The translations under genes and the position numbers were made by a program. DNA of 64,000 nucleotides, taken from Mesorhizobium sp. PAMC28654 (GTDB lineage Bacteria > Pseudomonadota > Alphaproteobacteria > Rhizobiales > Rhizobiaceae). This document shows, piece after piece, positions 36,716-45,480 of the stretch (its first letter is position 1; every line of letters begins with the position of its first letter). Below the pieces are notes generated by a model that was not told where the DNA came from, ran no database searches, and was given only the letters and a program-made list of their open reading frames with translations. The stretch covers positions 6,309,001 to 6,373,000 of the forward strand of contig NZ_CP085135.1 of assembly GCF_020616515.1 (NCBI RefSeq). The letters run 5' to 3'.

Positions 36716-37035
36716 TCCACGAGTTTCTCGATGCTCTCGGCATCAAGGCGCCGGTGGTGGTCGCCGGCCTTTCCGGCGGCATCTTGCGGGCCCTGTCGCG
36801 CCATCGCTACAAGCTGCGCGAAATGGTGGCGTCACCCATCTGCGGCGCCCTGGCGGCCGCCTATCTGACACTGCCCGTCGTGCAGTACTTCCGCGCCACC
36901 GGCCTGCCGCTCGCCGACGACGACACCACCACGCTGGCCGCCGCCTTCCTCATCGGCGTCTCCGCCATGTGGATTTCAGACATTGTGTTCGAGGTGATCG
37001 TGCGCAGGTTCAAGCCGGGAGCGGAGGACGGATAG
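36712..37035 (+). CDS. Phage membrane protein, putative holin
   Basis: 107 residues (MIHEFLDALGIKAPVVVAGL...) with three hydrophobic segments (APVVVAGLSGGILRAL, PICGALAAAYLTLPVVQYF, TLAAAFLIGVSAMWISDIVF) and a basic tail RRFKPGAEDG. Its ATG overlaps the o-spanin stop. Size, topology and place in the lysis operon fit a holin that opens the membrane for the endolysin. It is the last recognisable prophage gene. Confidence 0.6.
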   Translation: MIHEFLDALGIKAPVVVAGLSGGILRALSRHRYKLREMVASPICGALAAAYLTLPVVQYFRATGLPLADDDTTTLAAAFLIGVSAMWISDIVFEVIVRRFKPGAEDG

Positions 37036-37132
37036 AATTGGTCGCGCTGACGCGAGATTGGAAACGCGGGCTTCTTGCTCGCCTTCATTCGTCAAATCAT
37101 CTGGTCGAACGGTTTGGTTGGCGCCGCAAGAC

Positions 37133-37789
37133 TCACTTCTTCGTGGCGGGCTTGGCCTTTGCCGCCGCGCTGCCTTTCGGCTCGTGCGAATGCGAATGTG
37201 CCAGCATCGTCTTCAGTTGGCCCTTGATCCTGGCGTGCATGCCGGGCTTGTCGACGCCCTTGGGCTGAACACCTTTCTCGATGTCTTGAGCCATCCGCTC
37301 CAGAAGGTCCGTGTCGTGTTCGTCACGATAGGGTTTCAGGTCGAGATCGGCAGGCACCTTCGTCAGCCGCTCGTCGTCCATCTTCTTTACGTATTTCTGC
37401 ATGAAGCGGTCATATTCGCGCCAGGAGATGCCCGCCGCGCGCACAGCGGCTTCCTCGGCCCGCGTGGCGATCTGGTGGGCGTGCAGATAGTGCAGGTCCA
37501 GTTGGTCGATAAGTGTCTTCTCGACCTCCTCGTGCAACAGCAGGAAGCGGTCGGTGTTGATCGTCCGGCCCTTGTACTGCCATTCGTTCGGCATGTGCCG
37601 GTCGATATAGATCGTCTTGCCGTCCTTCGAATAGCCGGCGAGGTAGGGGATGTCGTGATTGCGGTCGAGGTTCTTGACCTTGCGCGCCACGGCGTCAAGC
37701 GCCCGGTCCATCATCAGGCTCGACACGTACCAGTTGGGGATGCGCAGCTTCTTGTGCGGTGCAGTCGGGTGGCAGTAGTCGAACGCCAT
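37133..37789 (-). CDS. Conserved rhizobial protein of unknown function
   Basis: 218 residues from an ATG preceded by GGGAGGAACCC (MAFDYCHPTAPHKKLRIPNW...). It contains AGYSKDGKTIYIDRHMP, TDRFLLLHEEVEKTLIDQLD and LHYLHAHQIATRAEEAAVRA. The spaced His and Glu residues in the last two resemble a metal-binding or metallopeptidase-like helix pair, but no standard HExxH is present. A lysine/alanine-rich tail ends it. Similar proteins occur across Rhizobiales. It could be chromosomal or a phage moron. Confidence 0.6.
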   Translation of the reverse strand: MAFDYCHPTAPHKKLRIPNWYVSSLMMDRALDAVARKVKNLDRNHDIPYLAGYSKDGKTIYIDRHMPNEWQYKGRTINTDRFLLLHEEVEKTLIDQLDLHYLHAHQIATRAEEAAVRAAGISWREYDRFMQKYVKKMDDERLTKVPADLDLKPYRDEHDTDLLERMAQDIEKGVQPKGVDKPGMHARIKGQLKTMLAHSHSHEPKGSAAAKAKPATKK

Positions 37790-37864
37790 GGGTTCCTCCC
37801 CCTCGTGAATCGTCGGGATGATAGTGCGCCCCTTCCAGGCATCATCCAATTCGCAACTGCGTGA

Positions 37865-38005
37865 CTCGGCGGCAACAACATCCTGGGCGGCAATGCCGTC
37901 TCGAACATTCTGAACGACAACAAGACCAACGTTGTTGGAGGTTTTCTGAGCGGGGTCGGCGTCAACCTGCTTGGCGGCAATGTCTACAAGGTCGGCAGGC
38001 ATAGG
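37865..38005 (+). pseudogene. Remnant of a glycine/asparagine-repeat secreted protein
   Basis: Without a start codon, the plus strand reads LGGNNILGGNAVSNILNDNK and TNVVGGFLSGVGVNLLGGNV. Such periodic Gly-Asn-Leu patterns occur in secreted repeat proteins. Upstream sequence is antisense to the neighbouring gene, so this is a fragment at best, perhaps left at the prophage edge. Confidence 0.35.
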
Positions 38006-38041
38006 CAAGCTGTCCCGGCACGCTCCCTGGGGAAATCAAAA

Positions 38042-38075
38042 AAGGCCCGTCCGGTTCGCCGGGCGGGCCTTTTTT
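38042..38075 (+). terminator. Rho-independent terminator
   Basis: GGCCCGTCCG, GTTCG, CGGGCGGGCC and TTTTTT form a strong plus-strand terminator next to the gene remnant above. The A-run on its left also allows minus-strand function for the gene at 38090. Confidence 0.75.
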
Positions 38076-38089
38076 GCGTTCGGGCACCA

Positions 38090-38521
38090 CTATCCGAATA
38101 TCTCCTCAAGGTCATCGTCAGCTCCCGGGATCCTGACGCGAAATCTCTTCAGCAGCCAGAAGGCTGAAATGCCTGTGATGAACAGGTTGAGGAGAACGCC
38201 GTGCATGATCCAGAAGGGCGGCGCCTTCATGTCGTATGTATGAACAAGCAGGTTTGCGCCGCTGCTGATCAGGAAAGACAATGCAAGGTCGAGCAGATAG
38301 ATGCCGGTGAAGACGGCCAATCGAGGGACGAACCTTGTTCTCGGCGCAATCATCGCCACCACAATCGAGACAAGAGCCCCGCGCATCAAGGGCCCCGTCA
38401 CCAGACGGCGTAGCGGAAGCCAGAAGTATGCACTGCTCCTAATTACAACAAGGCTGACAGACCAAGTCAACGACAACGCCAGGAGGTTGAGCAACAATCG
38501 CTTGAACCAGGTCATTGTCAT
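38090..38521 (-). CDS. Four-span membrane protein of unknown function
   Basis: 143 residues (MTMTWFKRLLLNLLALSLTW...) with four likely membrane segments and a charged C-terminus RIPGADDDLEEIFG. It is followed by a terminator hairpin. No family is recognised. Confidence 0.58.
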   Translation of the reverse strand: MTMTWFKRLLLNLLALSLTWSVSLVVIRSSAYFWLPLRRLVTGPLMRGALVSIVVAMIAPRTRFVPRLAVFTGIYLLDLALSFLISSGANLLVHTYDMKAPPFWIMHGVLLNLFITGISAFWLLKRFRVRIPGADDDLEEIFG

Positions 38522-38565
38522 TCTTCGAGCACGCTCTCCAGCAATTCGCTTCGGCGAACGCCAGC

Positions 38566-39267
38566 CTATGTCAGAATATTCACCGCGCGCGCGGCCACAA
38601 GCGCAATCGTCAGCAGCGAGATCATCGCCTCGGCCATCATCAGCAGCTTGGCGCGCGGGGAGAGCGGCATGGTGTCGGTAGGCGAGAATGCCGTTGCATT
38701 GGTGAAGGCGAGGAAGACATAGTCGACGAAGCCCGGCAGCCAGTTGCGCAGGTCGCTATCGTTCAACGTCATTTGCGGAAACAGGAAATCGGACTGGGCG
38801 CGTTTGACCAGGCCGCAGGTCGGCGGGCCGCCGCGGTCTGTGCTCCAGAACCATAGCGCGAAGACGATGACGTTGGTGACCCAGATGTTCAGGGCGTCGA
38901 CCAGAAGGGTGGTTCCGCCGCCCGCATGGCCCGCCAGCAGAGCGCGCACCAGCAGGAACAGCGAACCGCAATTCATGATGCTGATGACGCCGGTCATGAC
39001 CAGGGCGGCCCTGCGGATCAGCACGCGAAACTCGCCGATCGAGCGCCATTGATGATCCTGGGCGGCTTTTCTAGCCTCGGCCTGTGTCCAGGCTGTTGCC
39101 ACCGACAAGGGTACCAGCAGCGCCGTTTCCAGCGCCGGCGCCAGCCAGCGCGGCCCGAAGGACAGATCGTTGATGACCAGAAGCTGCAGGCAGATGATCA
39201 CCAGCACGGCCGCGCGCGCCAGCCAGAAGTCGAGGGCACGATGGTGGATGACGGCATGCTGGCTCAT
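38566..39267 (-). CDS. Polytopic membrane protein with ion-channel-like C-terminus
   Basis: 233 residues from an ATG at 39267 (MSQHAVIHHRALDFWLARAA...). There are five or six membrane helices, an internal polar loop RKAAQDHQWRSIGEFRVLIR, and near the end FVDYVFLAFTNATAFSPTDT followed by a last helix. The YxFxAFxxxTxFSPTD segment resembles the pore-loop region of two-helix ion channel domains, as seen in DUF1345-type proteins. The channel role is inferred. Confidence 0.62.
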   Translation of the reverse strand: MSQHAVIHHRALDFWLARAAVLVIICLQLLVINDLSFGPRWLAPALETALLVPLSVATAWTQAEARKAAQDHQWRSIGEFRVLIRRAALVMTGVISIMNCGSLFLLVRALLAGHAGGGTTLLVDALNIWVTNVIVFALWFWSTDRGGPPTCGLVKRAQSDFLFPQMTLNDSDLRNWLPGFVDYVFLAFTNATAFSPTDTMPLSPRAKLLMMAEAMISLLTIALVAARAVNILT

Positions 39268-39335
39268 CGCAGGATCCTGTGAATGGGAAAATCTTGATGA
39301 AGGGGAATCTCGAAGGCGGCGTGGGCCGATGTCGA

Positions 39336-39905
39336 TCAGACGTAGGCGAAGCCTGCCGCGACGAGACCCAATGCGCCCAGAACCAGCGAACCAATCCACG
39401 GCCAGCGCTTGCCGTGCATGATGATGGACAGCGTCGCGACGGCAATGGAGATGTGCAGCACGGTTACCGCGAATGTCAGGACATGGTGCCGTTGGGCATG
39501 GACGTCGCTGTCGCGCAGCTTGTCGTCGACCTGTTTCTCATAGTCCTGCGCCTTGGACTGTATGTCGGCGCTGTCGGTCTCGTTGCGCTTGGCGTTGGCC
39601 TGAAACTGAGCGGCGGCGGGGCCGCCCATGGCGGCGGCGATTTCATAGCTGTTCTTCTTGATGCTCTTGGCCTGGAAGAAACTCCACTGGTCGCTCGCCT
39701 TGTTCTGCAGATAGGCGGCTTCGCTCTTGTCGTTGATCGTATCCGCGGTCTCCAGCGACTCAAAGCTGCCGACGGTCGCCGCCAGAACAGCGAGAACAGC
39801 TATGGTGACCGAGACGGTGGTCAGAAAGGGGTTGCCCTCGTGCTCGGCATGTTCTGCATGCTCGGCGTTTTCGAGATGCTCCTGAGTGGCGTCTTCCATT
39901 GCCAT
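39336..39905 (-). CDS. DUF4337-like membrane protein
   Basis: 189 residues. A His/Glu-rich N-terminus (EHLENAEHAEHAEHEGNPF) leads to a first membrane helix (VSVTIAVLAVLAATVGSF), a long coiled-coil loop with YLQNKASDQWSFFQAKSIKK, and two C-terminal helices. This is the layout of the DUF4337 family, whose function is unknown. An alternative start is two codons downstream. Confidence 0.75.
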   Translation of the reverse strand: MAMEDATQEHLENAEHAEHAEHEGNPFLTTVSVTIAVLAVLAATVGSFESLETADTINDKSEAAYLQNKASDQWSFFQAKSIKKNSYEIAAAMGGPAAAQFQANAKRNETDSADIQSKAQDYEKQVDDKLRDSDVHAQRHHVLTFAVTVLHISIAVATLSIIMHGKRWPWIGSLVLGALGLVAAGFAYV

Positions 39906-40227
39906 TTTTTTTGCCTGGATTCGCGGTTAAAGTCAGCGTCGCGCGGCAATCTCAGCTGCAATCTTGGTTTTGCGATGGTGGTAGTATTATACATTTCCGT
40001 AAGGTTTGAACGGCATGTATTGCCCCGGTGGGGTGTGCCGCAAGGCGAGAAAAGGCTGGCTTTGACCAATGGGCGGCGGCATCCAGCCCGGTACGGCAAG
40101 GTTTGGAGGGCAGTCGCCGCTCGAACGTTTGGTGTTCTCCCGCTGGCTCCGGCCGCAAGTCTATGCCATAGGCACAGCCGTAAACCCGCCCGGTGCGATC
40201 CAAACGCGACATGAAATCGAAGACTCC
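39906..40227. other. Gap without a supported gene
   Basis: An in-frame extension of the next gene reaches back to 40069, but its composition is not protein-like and the ATG at 40228 is preferred. The region probably holds the divergent promoters; no clear boxes were found. Confidence 0.4.
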
Positions 40228-41784
40228 ATGAGCAAGTGGCTGCCGGCAGACGTGCCCGTTGCGCAAGACACGCATACCCTATCGACCCTGTCCGTCATGT
40301 CACGCCATCCCGCCTATATGCTGGCGCTTCTGTGCGCGATGCAGATTGTCTTTTGGACGGCGTTGCCGGCGCTGGTGGCGGTTGCGCCCCCCGGCGATGT
40401 TGTCGAGGGGTTCATGTGGGGGCGCGAATGGGTGCTTTTGACCTACAAGCATCCGCAGCTTCCTGCATGGCTGCTCGAGACCGCCCATCTCCTGACCGGG
40501 TCGTTCCGCTGGCCACAATATCTCCTGAGCCAGTTGGTTGTTACGTCGACCTTCATATTCGTCTATCTGCTAGCGCGCGACATCCTCGGCTCCAGGCGTG
40601 CGCTGGCCGCTGTGCTGTTGATGCCGTCGATCTACTTTTTTGGCTGGCCAACGCCACAATTCAATCACGACTATGCGCAGATGCCATTCTGGGCGGCCAT
40701 CTGCTGGCTGTTGTGGCGCGGCACCACCAGAAACGGGCCCGGCTGGTGGCTTGCGCTCGGACTGGTCGCGGGCGTCGCAATCTACGCCAAGTTCTCCACC
40801 GGCCTGTTGCTGATGTTCGGCGGGCTATGGCTTCTTTATGATGCACGCGCCCGTAGCCGGCTTGCCACGCCGTGGCCGTGGCTCGCACTCGCGGTTTTCC
40901 TGGCTGTCATCACGCCAGTCATTATCGCGCTTTTCCGCATGGACTTTCTGCCCTTTTCCTACGTCGCAAATCGGGATTCGTGGGTCATGGCGAACCGCGC
41001 GCGCCTCTATTACATCGGCGTGCAATGTGCGGCGCTTGTCGGGTTCTTCGCCGTGCTCGCCATATCCGGCCTGTTGCGGCGAGGGACGGCTCCGGAGACC
41101 GATGCGACTCGCGAGCCGCCAATCGAACGTCGCGCGCTTGTCTATGTGCTGTGGATGGGGATTGGGCCCGCGATCCTCATCATGATCGCTTCGCTGTTTT
41201 CCGGCATCGGTGAGGCCTGGGGAGCGCCGATGTACAATCTGGTCGGCGTGGTTGCCATTGCTCTTCTCGGTCACCGGCTCGGCAGTCGCGAGATGCGCTC
41301 GCTGATGGTCTGTTCGGCGGCTTGCATCGTCGTGATGTCCAGCGCCTATGCGGGTATCCGCTGGTCGAGCTGCAATCTGTTCGACCACTTGCAGCCTGTC
41401 TGTTGGCCCTCGCAAGCGATTTCAGACGAGGCGGAAGCCTATTGGCACGAAAAGGTGCAGGCGCCGCTCGGCATCGTCGGCGGCGAGACCGGCGTGGCCA
41501 TGGTCGCCGGCCTGAAAGCCTACGACAAACCCTCGATCTTCACCGATCTCAACATGCAGTTTGCGCCTTGGATCACCCCGCAACGATTACAGGAACAGGG
41601 CATATTGATGGTCTGGCCGGGCAAAGGCGCACCGCCGCCTGAAGTCGAGGCGTGGGTGAAGAACCTTCCGGTCAAGACGGTTCTTTTCGACTGGTCGCTC
41701 AAGGGTCCACCGGTGCCTGTCAGCTTCGTGGCCATTCCACCGGGAACGCCCGAGCTGCCGATCGCAGCAAGCCGGGGAAAATGA
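40228..41784 (+). CDS. ArnT-like membrane glycosyltransferase (GT83/GT39 type)
   Basis: 518 residues (MSKWLPADVPVAQDTHTLST...). After a first membrane helix, the first external loop has GDVVEGFMWGREWVLLTYKH with the conserved acidic residue expected in lipid-phosphate-sugar transferases. About ten membrane helices follow, with YFFGWPTPQFNHDYAQMPFW and YAKFSTGLLLMFGGLWLLYD. The soluble C-terminus (~130 residues) is compatible with the GT-C fold. Such enzymes move a sugar from a polyprenyl carrier to lipid A, LPS or protein; the substrate cannot be read. Confidence 0.78.
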   Translation: MSKWLPADVPVAQDTHTLSTLSVMSRHPAYMLALLCAMQIVFWTALPALVAVAPPGDVVEGFMWGREWVLLTYKHPQLPAWLLETAHLLTGSFRWPQYLLSQLVVTSTFIFVYLLARDILGSRRALAAVLLMPSIYFFGWPTPQFNHDYAQMPFWAAICWLLWRGTTRNGPGWWLALGLVAGVAIYAKFSTGLLLMFGGLWLLYDARARSRLATPWPWLALAVFLAVITPVIIALFRMDFLPFSYVANRDSWVMANRARLYYIGVQCAALVGFFAVLAISGLLRRGTAPETDATREPPIERRALVYVLWMGIGPAILIMIASLFSGIGEAWGAPMYNLVGVVAIALLGHRLGSREMRSLMVCSAACIVVMSSAYAGIRWSSCNLFDHLQPVCWPSQAISDEAEAYWHEKVQAPLGIVGGETGVAMVAGLKAYDKPSIFTDLNMQFAPWITPQRLQEQGILMVWPGKGAPPPEVEAWVKNLPVKTVLFDWSLKGPPVPVSFVAIPPGTPELPIAASRGK

Positions 41785-42294
41785 CGAGTCGCCAGTTCAA
41801 GGGCGCGACCACAGATCAAGCGCTCCGAGGCAGCCAGATGTTCCTGAGATCCAACTGGCCGTCGCAATATCCGCGATGGCCGGGTCCGCCTTGGCCGGCA
41901 GCCAGACCGTCAAGACGAAATGCGACAAGACGATCACCAACGATTTCTGGAACGCCGCCAGGATACCGGCGCGATTTCCGCACGCTGCCACGCAATACAC
42001 AGTCTGGCTGCTGCAAGTAACACATTGTCCCGAACCTGCCATCTTCCGCCTGTTCTGGGTCGGTAATCAAATTTTGCGCCAAGCATCGGTATCTGTGTGA
42101 TTGCCCACCATATGGAAACGGCTTGATCGCGGATGGGTTTCTTGCTGATGGTGGGCAAGGTTAAGCTTTCTTCAGGGATCAACCGGAAAGACTGGCGGCA
42201 ACAGGCTCTTGTCGTGGGACTGGAACGAAACCGCGGCTGTTTCGTTGCGACAATCAGAGTGACAATTGGGCAAAAAGACCAAATGGGGTGGGTA
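41785..42294. other. Gap without a supported gene
   Basis: A short plus-strand stretch near 41870 reads AMAGSALAGSQTVKTKCDKT, like the end of a signal peptide and start of a small secreted protein, but no good start precedes it and the frame soon degenerates. It may be a decayed gene. Confidence 0.35.
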
Positions 42295-42444
42295 ATGAGC
42301 GACATCCAAAAGATCGTATTGATGATTTTGGCGGCGCTGGTGGCGATTTCCCTGATCGTGTTTGCCAACGACCGATTGAAGCACAGGGTTGACTACGCCC
42401 AGCGGCCCGCGGCCGCCGATGATGCGTCCGGCGGATCAATGTAG
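42295..42444 (+). CDS. Small single-span membrane protein
   Basis: 49 residues: MSDIQKIVLMILAALVAISL, a hydrophobic helix, then NDRLKHRVDYAQRPAAADDA. GGGTGGGTA lies just before the ATG. Typical of short rhizobial membrane proteins of unknown role. Confidence 0.5.
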   Translation: MSDIQKIVLMILAALVAISLIVFANDRLKHRVDYAQRPAAADDASGGSM

Positions 42445-42656
42445 AAATGTAGAGGAGCCAGCCGGCCGTCCCCCGCGTCTGCGATCATGGCATCTGTCTC
42501 CGCGCCCGCCTCGGCTTCCGCCGGGGCGATTTTTTCGTGTTTTGGCGCCGGCGAAGCGATGGCCTCTCGCTCGCATGCTTTCATCTCCAGCCTTTGAACG
42601 ACTGGACGAAGGCCGCGACAATGCCCATTTATGTGGAAATCCAAAGGAGACGTGAT

Positions 42657-43175
42657 ATGGCGACTTCGACCGAACGCGCGGTTCTTGCCGGCGGCTGTTT
42701 CTGGGGCATGCAGGATTTGATACGACGCTATCCCGGCGTCATTTCCACTCGCGTCGGCTATAGCGGCGGTGATGTGCCCAATGCCACCTACGGCAACCAT
42801 GGCACCCATGCCGAAGCCATCGAGATCACCTTCGATCCGAACCGGATCAGCTATCGCACGCTGCTGGAATCCTTCTTTCAAATCCACGACCCGACGACGC
42901 GCAACCGCCAGGGCAACGATGTCGGAATGAGCTATCGCTCGGCGATCTACTACACCAGAGATGAGCAGAAGCGCGTTGCCGAGGACACCATTGCCGATGT
43001 CGACGCATCTGGCCTATGGCCCGGCAAGGTCGTCACCGAAGTCGCGCCAGTCGGCGCCTTCTGGGAGGCGGAGCCGGAGCACCAGGATTATCTGGAGAAA
43101 TATCCCAATGGCTATACCTGTCATTTCGCCAGGCCGGGCTGGAAGCTGCCGGTCCGGGAAAAGGCCGTATCGTAA
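42657..43175 (+). CDS. msrA: Peptide-methionine (S)-S-oxide reductase MsrA
   Basis: 172 residues from an ATG seven bases after AAGGAG. It has the catalytic GGCFWGMQD (active Cys near residue 13), the [20 protein letters not shown] segment, [31 protein letters not shown] and YRSAIYY, all diagnostic of MsrA. It reduces methionine S-sulfoxide in oxidised proteins with thioredoxin. Length is normal. A strong terminator follows at 43213. Confidence 0.95.
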   Translation: MATSTERAVLAGGCFWGMQDLIRRYPGVISTRVGYSGGDVPNATYGNHGTHAEAIEITFDPNRISYRTLLESFFQIHDPTTRNRQGNDVGMSYRSAIYYTRDEQKRVAEDTIADVDASGLWPGKVVTEVAPVGAFWEAEPEHQDYLEKYPNGYTCHFARPGWKLPVREKAVS

Positions 43176-43212
43176 GCTTTGTTGAACGGGACGCGGCGCA
43201 TGGCGCTTGAAC

Positions 43213-43248
43213 AATAAGGCCGTGGAGCGGGTGCTCCACGGCCTTATT
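43213..43248 (+). terminator. Terminator after msrA
   Basis: AATAAGGCCGTGGAGC, GGGT and GCTCCACGGCCTTATT form a perfect 16-bp stem. It lies between convergent genes and probably serves both. Confidence 0.78.
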
Positions 43249-43268
43249 CAATTTACCGCATATGATGA

Positions 43269-43601
43269 CTAGTTGCCACAGTTGCTACCAGCGACGGTCG
43301 GCTCCGCGGTGCCCTGAGATGTCCCGGATGCGCTCGTCTGGCTGTCACGCGGGCTGGTCGGGCAGTTCTGGTCGGCGTTCAAATTCGTGCCGGTCATGCC
43401 GGTCGTGCTGTTGGTTGCATTCGGATCAATAGAATCCGGCACGGTCGTGTTGGGCGAAGCCGGTGTTACCGGATTGACCGTAACTGACTTGCCGCTACCA
43501 TTTCCATCACTGCCAGCGCCATTGGTGCCCGTGCTTTGCGCCATCGCTGACGTAGCCAGGCCGATCGTGAGAACAGAAGCTGCGAGGATTTTCATGAACA
43601 T
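43269..43601 (-). CDS. Small secreted Ser/Thr/Asn-rich protein
   Basis: 110 residues with a signal peptide (MFMKILAASVLTIGLATSAM, cut after AQ). The low-complexity mature part is rich in Gly, Asn, Thr, Ser and Pro, with two cysteines near the end (QNCPTSPRDS and GSNCGN). GGAGAACGATC sets the start at 43601. Similar short exported proteins are common in Rhizobiales, with no known role. Confidence 0.62.
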   Translation of the reverse strand: MFMKILAASVLTIGLATSAMAQSTGTNGAGSDGNGSGKSVTVNPVTPASPNTTVPDSIDPNATNSTTGMTGTNLNADQNCPTSPRDSQTSASGTSQGTAEPTVAGSNCGN

Positions 43602-43910
43602 GATCGTTCTCCATTTCTGTAAGTTCTTAGCGTTGCGACTGGTGGGACAACCTCCCGATCCGGTGAAGGTTCCCCGAATAATGTCACCGATTGCGGGATG
43701 CTTGCTGGGGCAATGGAAGGTTGAATGGGGGAAGGAGGACAGCTACGGCACGATCCGAGGCAGTCGGGAGATGGCGGGGACGGAGATAGTCGAGCCTCTG
43801 CCGCGGCCGTCCGGCGAGAGATCGCAGCCGGGCGGCCGCAGCCATGCATTGCAAGCCAGCTTTCAAGAAAACGCTTTCGCAATCGCTCGAATGGTGCTTT
43901 AAGGCGCCTA

Positions 43911-44007
43911 TCCACAGGGGTGCTCCGTACGGTCGGGGCTGAGACGGGGGCGGCAAGCTCTCAAACCCTAGAAGCTGATCTGGGTAATACCAGCGGAGCG
44001 AGGCGGG
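43911..44007 (+). promoter_or_regulatory. TPP riboswitch (THI element)
   Basis: The sequence has the conserved parts in order: CACAGGGGTGC, GGGGCTGAGACGGGGGC, AACCCTAGAAGCTGATCTGG and GTAATACCAGCG, followed by GAGCGAGGCGGG. These are the pyrimidine- and pyrophosphate-sensing helices of the thiamine pyrophosphate aptamer. The final purine-rich part, which could pair back into the first helix, is also the only ribosome site for the ATG at 44010. TPP binding would therefore block translation of the uptake operon. Confidence 0.9.
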
Positions 44008-44009
44008 CT

Positions 44010-44618
44010 ATGTTTTCAGGCGCACAGATTTCCCTATATCCGATGACCGACGATTTCGTCGGTGTCATCCTTGGCGCGCTCGGCGCTCTCGATCCCTACC
44101 GCGACAGGCTCAGGATCGAGACCGACGATATCTCGACCTTGCTGGTCGGGCCGCCCGAAGTGCTGTTTCCAGCCATGCGCGACCTGTTCGTGGCGGCGGC
44201 GGCCAGCGGCAAGCATTGCGTGCTTTCGGCGGCGATTTCGCGCGGCTGCCCCGGCGAGCCAGATGATCCGATCTGCCGTTCCGACGCCCTCGGCGGGCCG
44301 GTCGGGCCACTCAGCCTGCGCAAGGAGGCGGCAATCGCGGCGGTGCGCGAAGCCGATGTCACCGGCCAGCCGGTGGCGGTGCAGTTCTCGCTCTATGTGA
44401 TGGGCACCGGCGACCACATGGACGAAATCTACGGCTGCATCGACTTCCTCAAGCAATCGGGCGTCTTCGACCGTTCCAAGCATTTCTGCACCAGATTGCG
44501 CGGCGACGCCGGTGCTGTGTTCTCGACGCTGAACGAGGCCTTCTGCAGGTTCGGACCGGGCGCCGGCCACGTAACCCTCGACGTCACGGTCTCGGCCAAC
44601 AGCCCGACGGCTGTCTGA
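44010..44618 (+). CDS. ykoF: YkoF-like thiamine/hydroxymethylpyrimidine-binding protein
   Basis: 202 residues (MFSGAQISLYPMTDDFVGVI...). Two repeats of a ferredoxin-like fold, typical of the YkoF family that binds thiamine or its pyrimidine in the cytoplasm. They are seen as ISLYPMTDDFVGVILGAL and the later VAVQFSLYVMGTGDHMDEIY. The ATG at 44010 comes directly after the TPP riboswitch. It is the first gene of the uptake operon and probably handles the imported pyrimidine. Confidence 0.83.
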   Translation: MFSGAQISLYPMTDDFVGVILGALGALDPYRDRLRIETDDISTLLVGPPEVLFPAMRDLFVAAAASGKHCVLSAAISRGCPGEPDDPICRSDALGGPVGPLSLRKEAAIAAVREADVTGQPVAVQFSLYVMGTGDHMDEIYGCIDFLKQSGVFDRSKHFCTRLRGDAGAVFSTLNEAFCRFGPGAGHVTLDVTVSANSPTAV

Positions 44619-44661
44619 CGCCGCCAGCGCATTCGCGCCGTTTCGCTAGAGGTTTTGTGCC

Positions 44662-45480
44662 GTGCCCGGTTTATCAGACGCCCGCTCACGCGGGTTCACA
44701 GGCGCCATTGCCAAGGCTGCACCGGCCGTCGTTTCGGTCGGCGCGCTGCTGGTGGCATGGGAACTCTACGCCCGCTTCTCCGGTATCAGGCCGACGACGC
44801 TGCCGGCGCCCTCGCGTGTCTTCGAACAGGCGATGCTGAACCGCGACGCGCTGATGGAAAACACCATTCCCACCATCCGCGCCACACTGCTCGGCTTTGC
44901 CTGTTCGCTGAGCACCGCTTTCGTCTTGTCGATGCTCATCGATTTCTATCGTCCGCTGCGACGGGCGCTGTTTCCGGTCTTCATCGTCAGCCAGACCTTG
45001 CCGCTGGTCGCCATCGCGCCGCTGGTCGTGCTGTGGTTTGGCTTCGGGCTCGCGCCCAAGATCCTGCTGGTGGCGCTGGTCACCTTCTTTCCGATGCTGG
45101 TGGCCTTGGTGCAGGGCTATGAGGCGACAGAGATGGAGATCAGCCAGATGCTCCGATCCATGGGGGCAGGGCGCTGGCGGATCTTTCTCTTGGCCCGGCT
45201 GCCCTCGGCGCTGCCCTATTTCTTCGCGGGCTTGAAGATTTCCATCACCTATGCGGTGGTCGGCGCGATCTTCGCCGAATATGCCGGCGCGGCGAAGGGG
45301 CTGGGCATCTACATGCTGTCAGCCAAGAACAATTTCCGTCCCGATCTGGTGCTGGCCGCCGTCGCGGTTAGCGCTGTGCTGACGCTGATTTTGTTCGGGC
45401 TGACGGCACTTGTCCAGCGCCTTGTCATGCCCTGGGAACGGGCAGGCGAGGCGCGTCATGCCGGAGAGGAGCCGTCATGA
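44662..45480 (+). CDS. thiX: ABC transporter permease for a thiamine precursor (ThiX-type)
   Basis: 272 residues with six membrane helices and the permease loop EATEMEISQMLRSMGAGRWR (EAA motif) for contact with the ATPase. The sequence resembles the SsuC/TauC/ThiX group. The operon context (TPP riboswitch, ykoF upstream, NMT1-type binding protein downstream) points to hydroxymethylpyrimidine uptake instead of sulfonates. Its stop overlaps the start of the ATPase gene (ATGA). Confidence 0.85.
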   Translation: MPGLSDARSRGFTGAIAKAAPAVVSVGALLVAWELYARFSGIRPTTLPAPSRVFEQAMLNRDALMENTIPTIRATLLGFACSLSTAFVLSMLIDFYRPLRRALFPVFIVSQTLPLVAIAPLVVLWFGFGLAPKILLVALVTFFPMLVALVQGYEATEMEISQMLRSMGAGRWRIFLLARLPSALPYFFAGLKISITYAVVGAIFAEYAGAAKGLGIYMLSAKNNFRPDLVLAAVAVSAVLTLILFGLTALVQRLVMPWERAGEARHAGEEPS

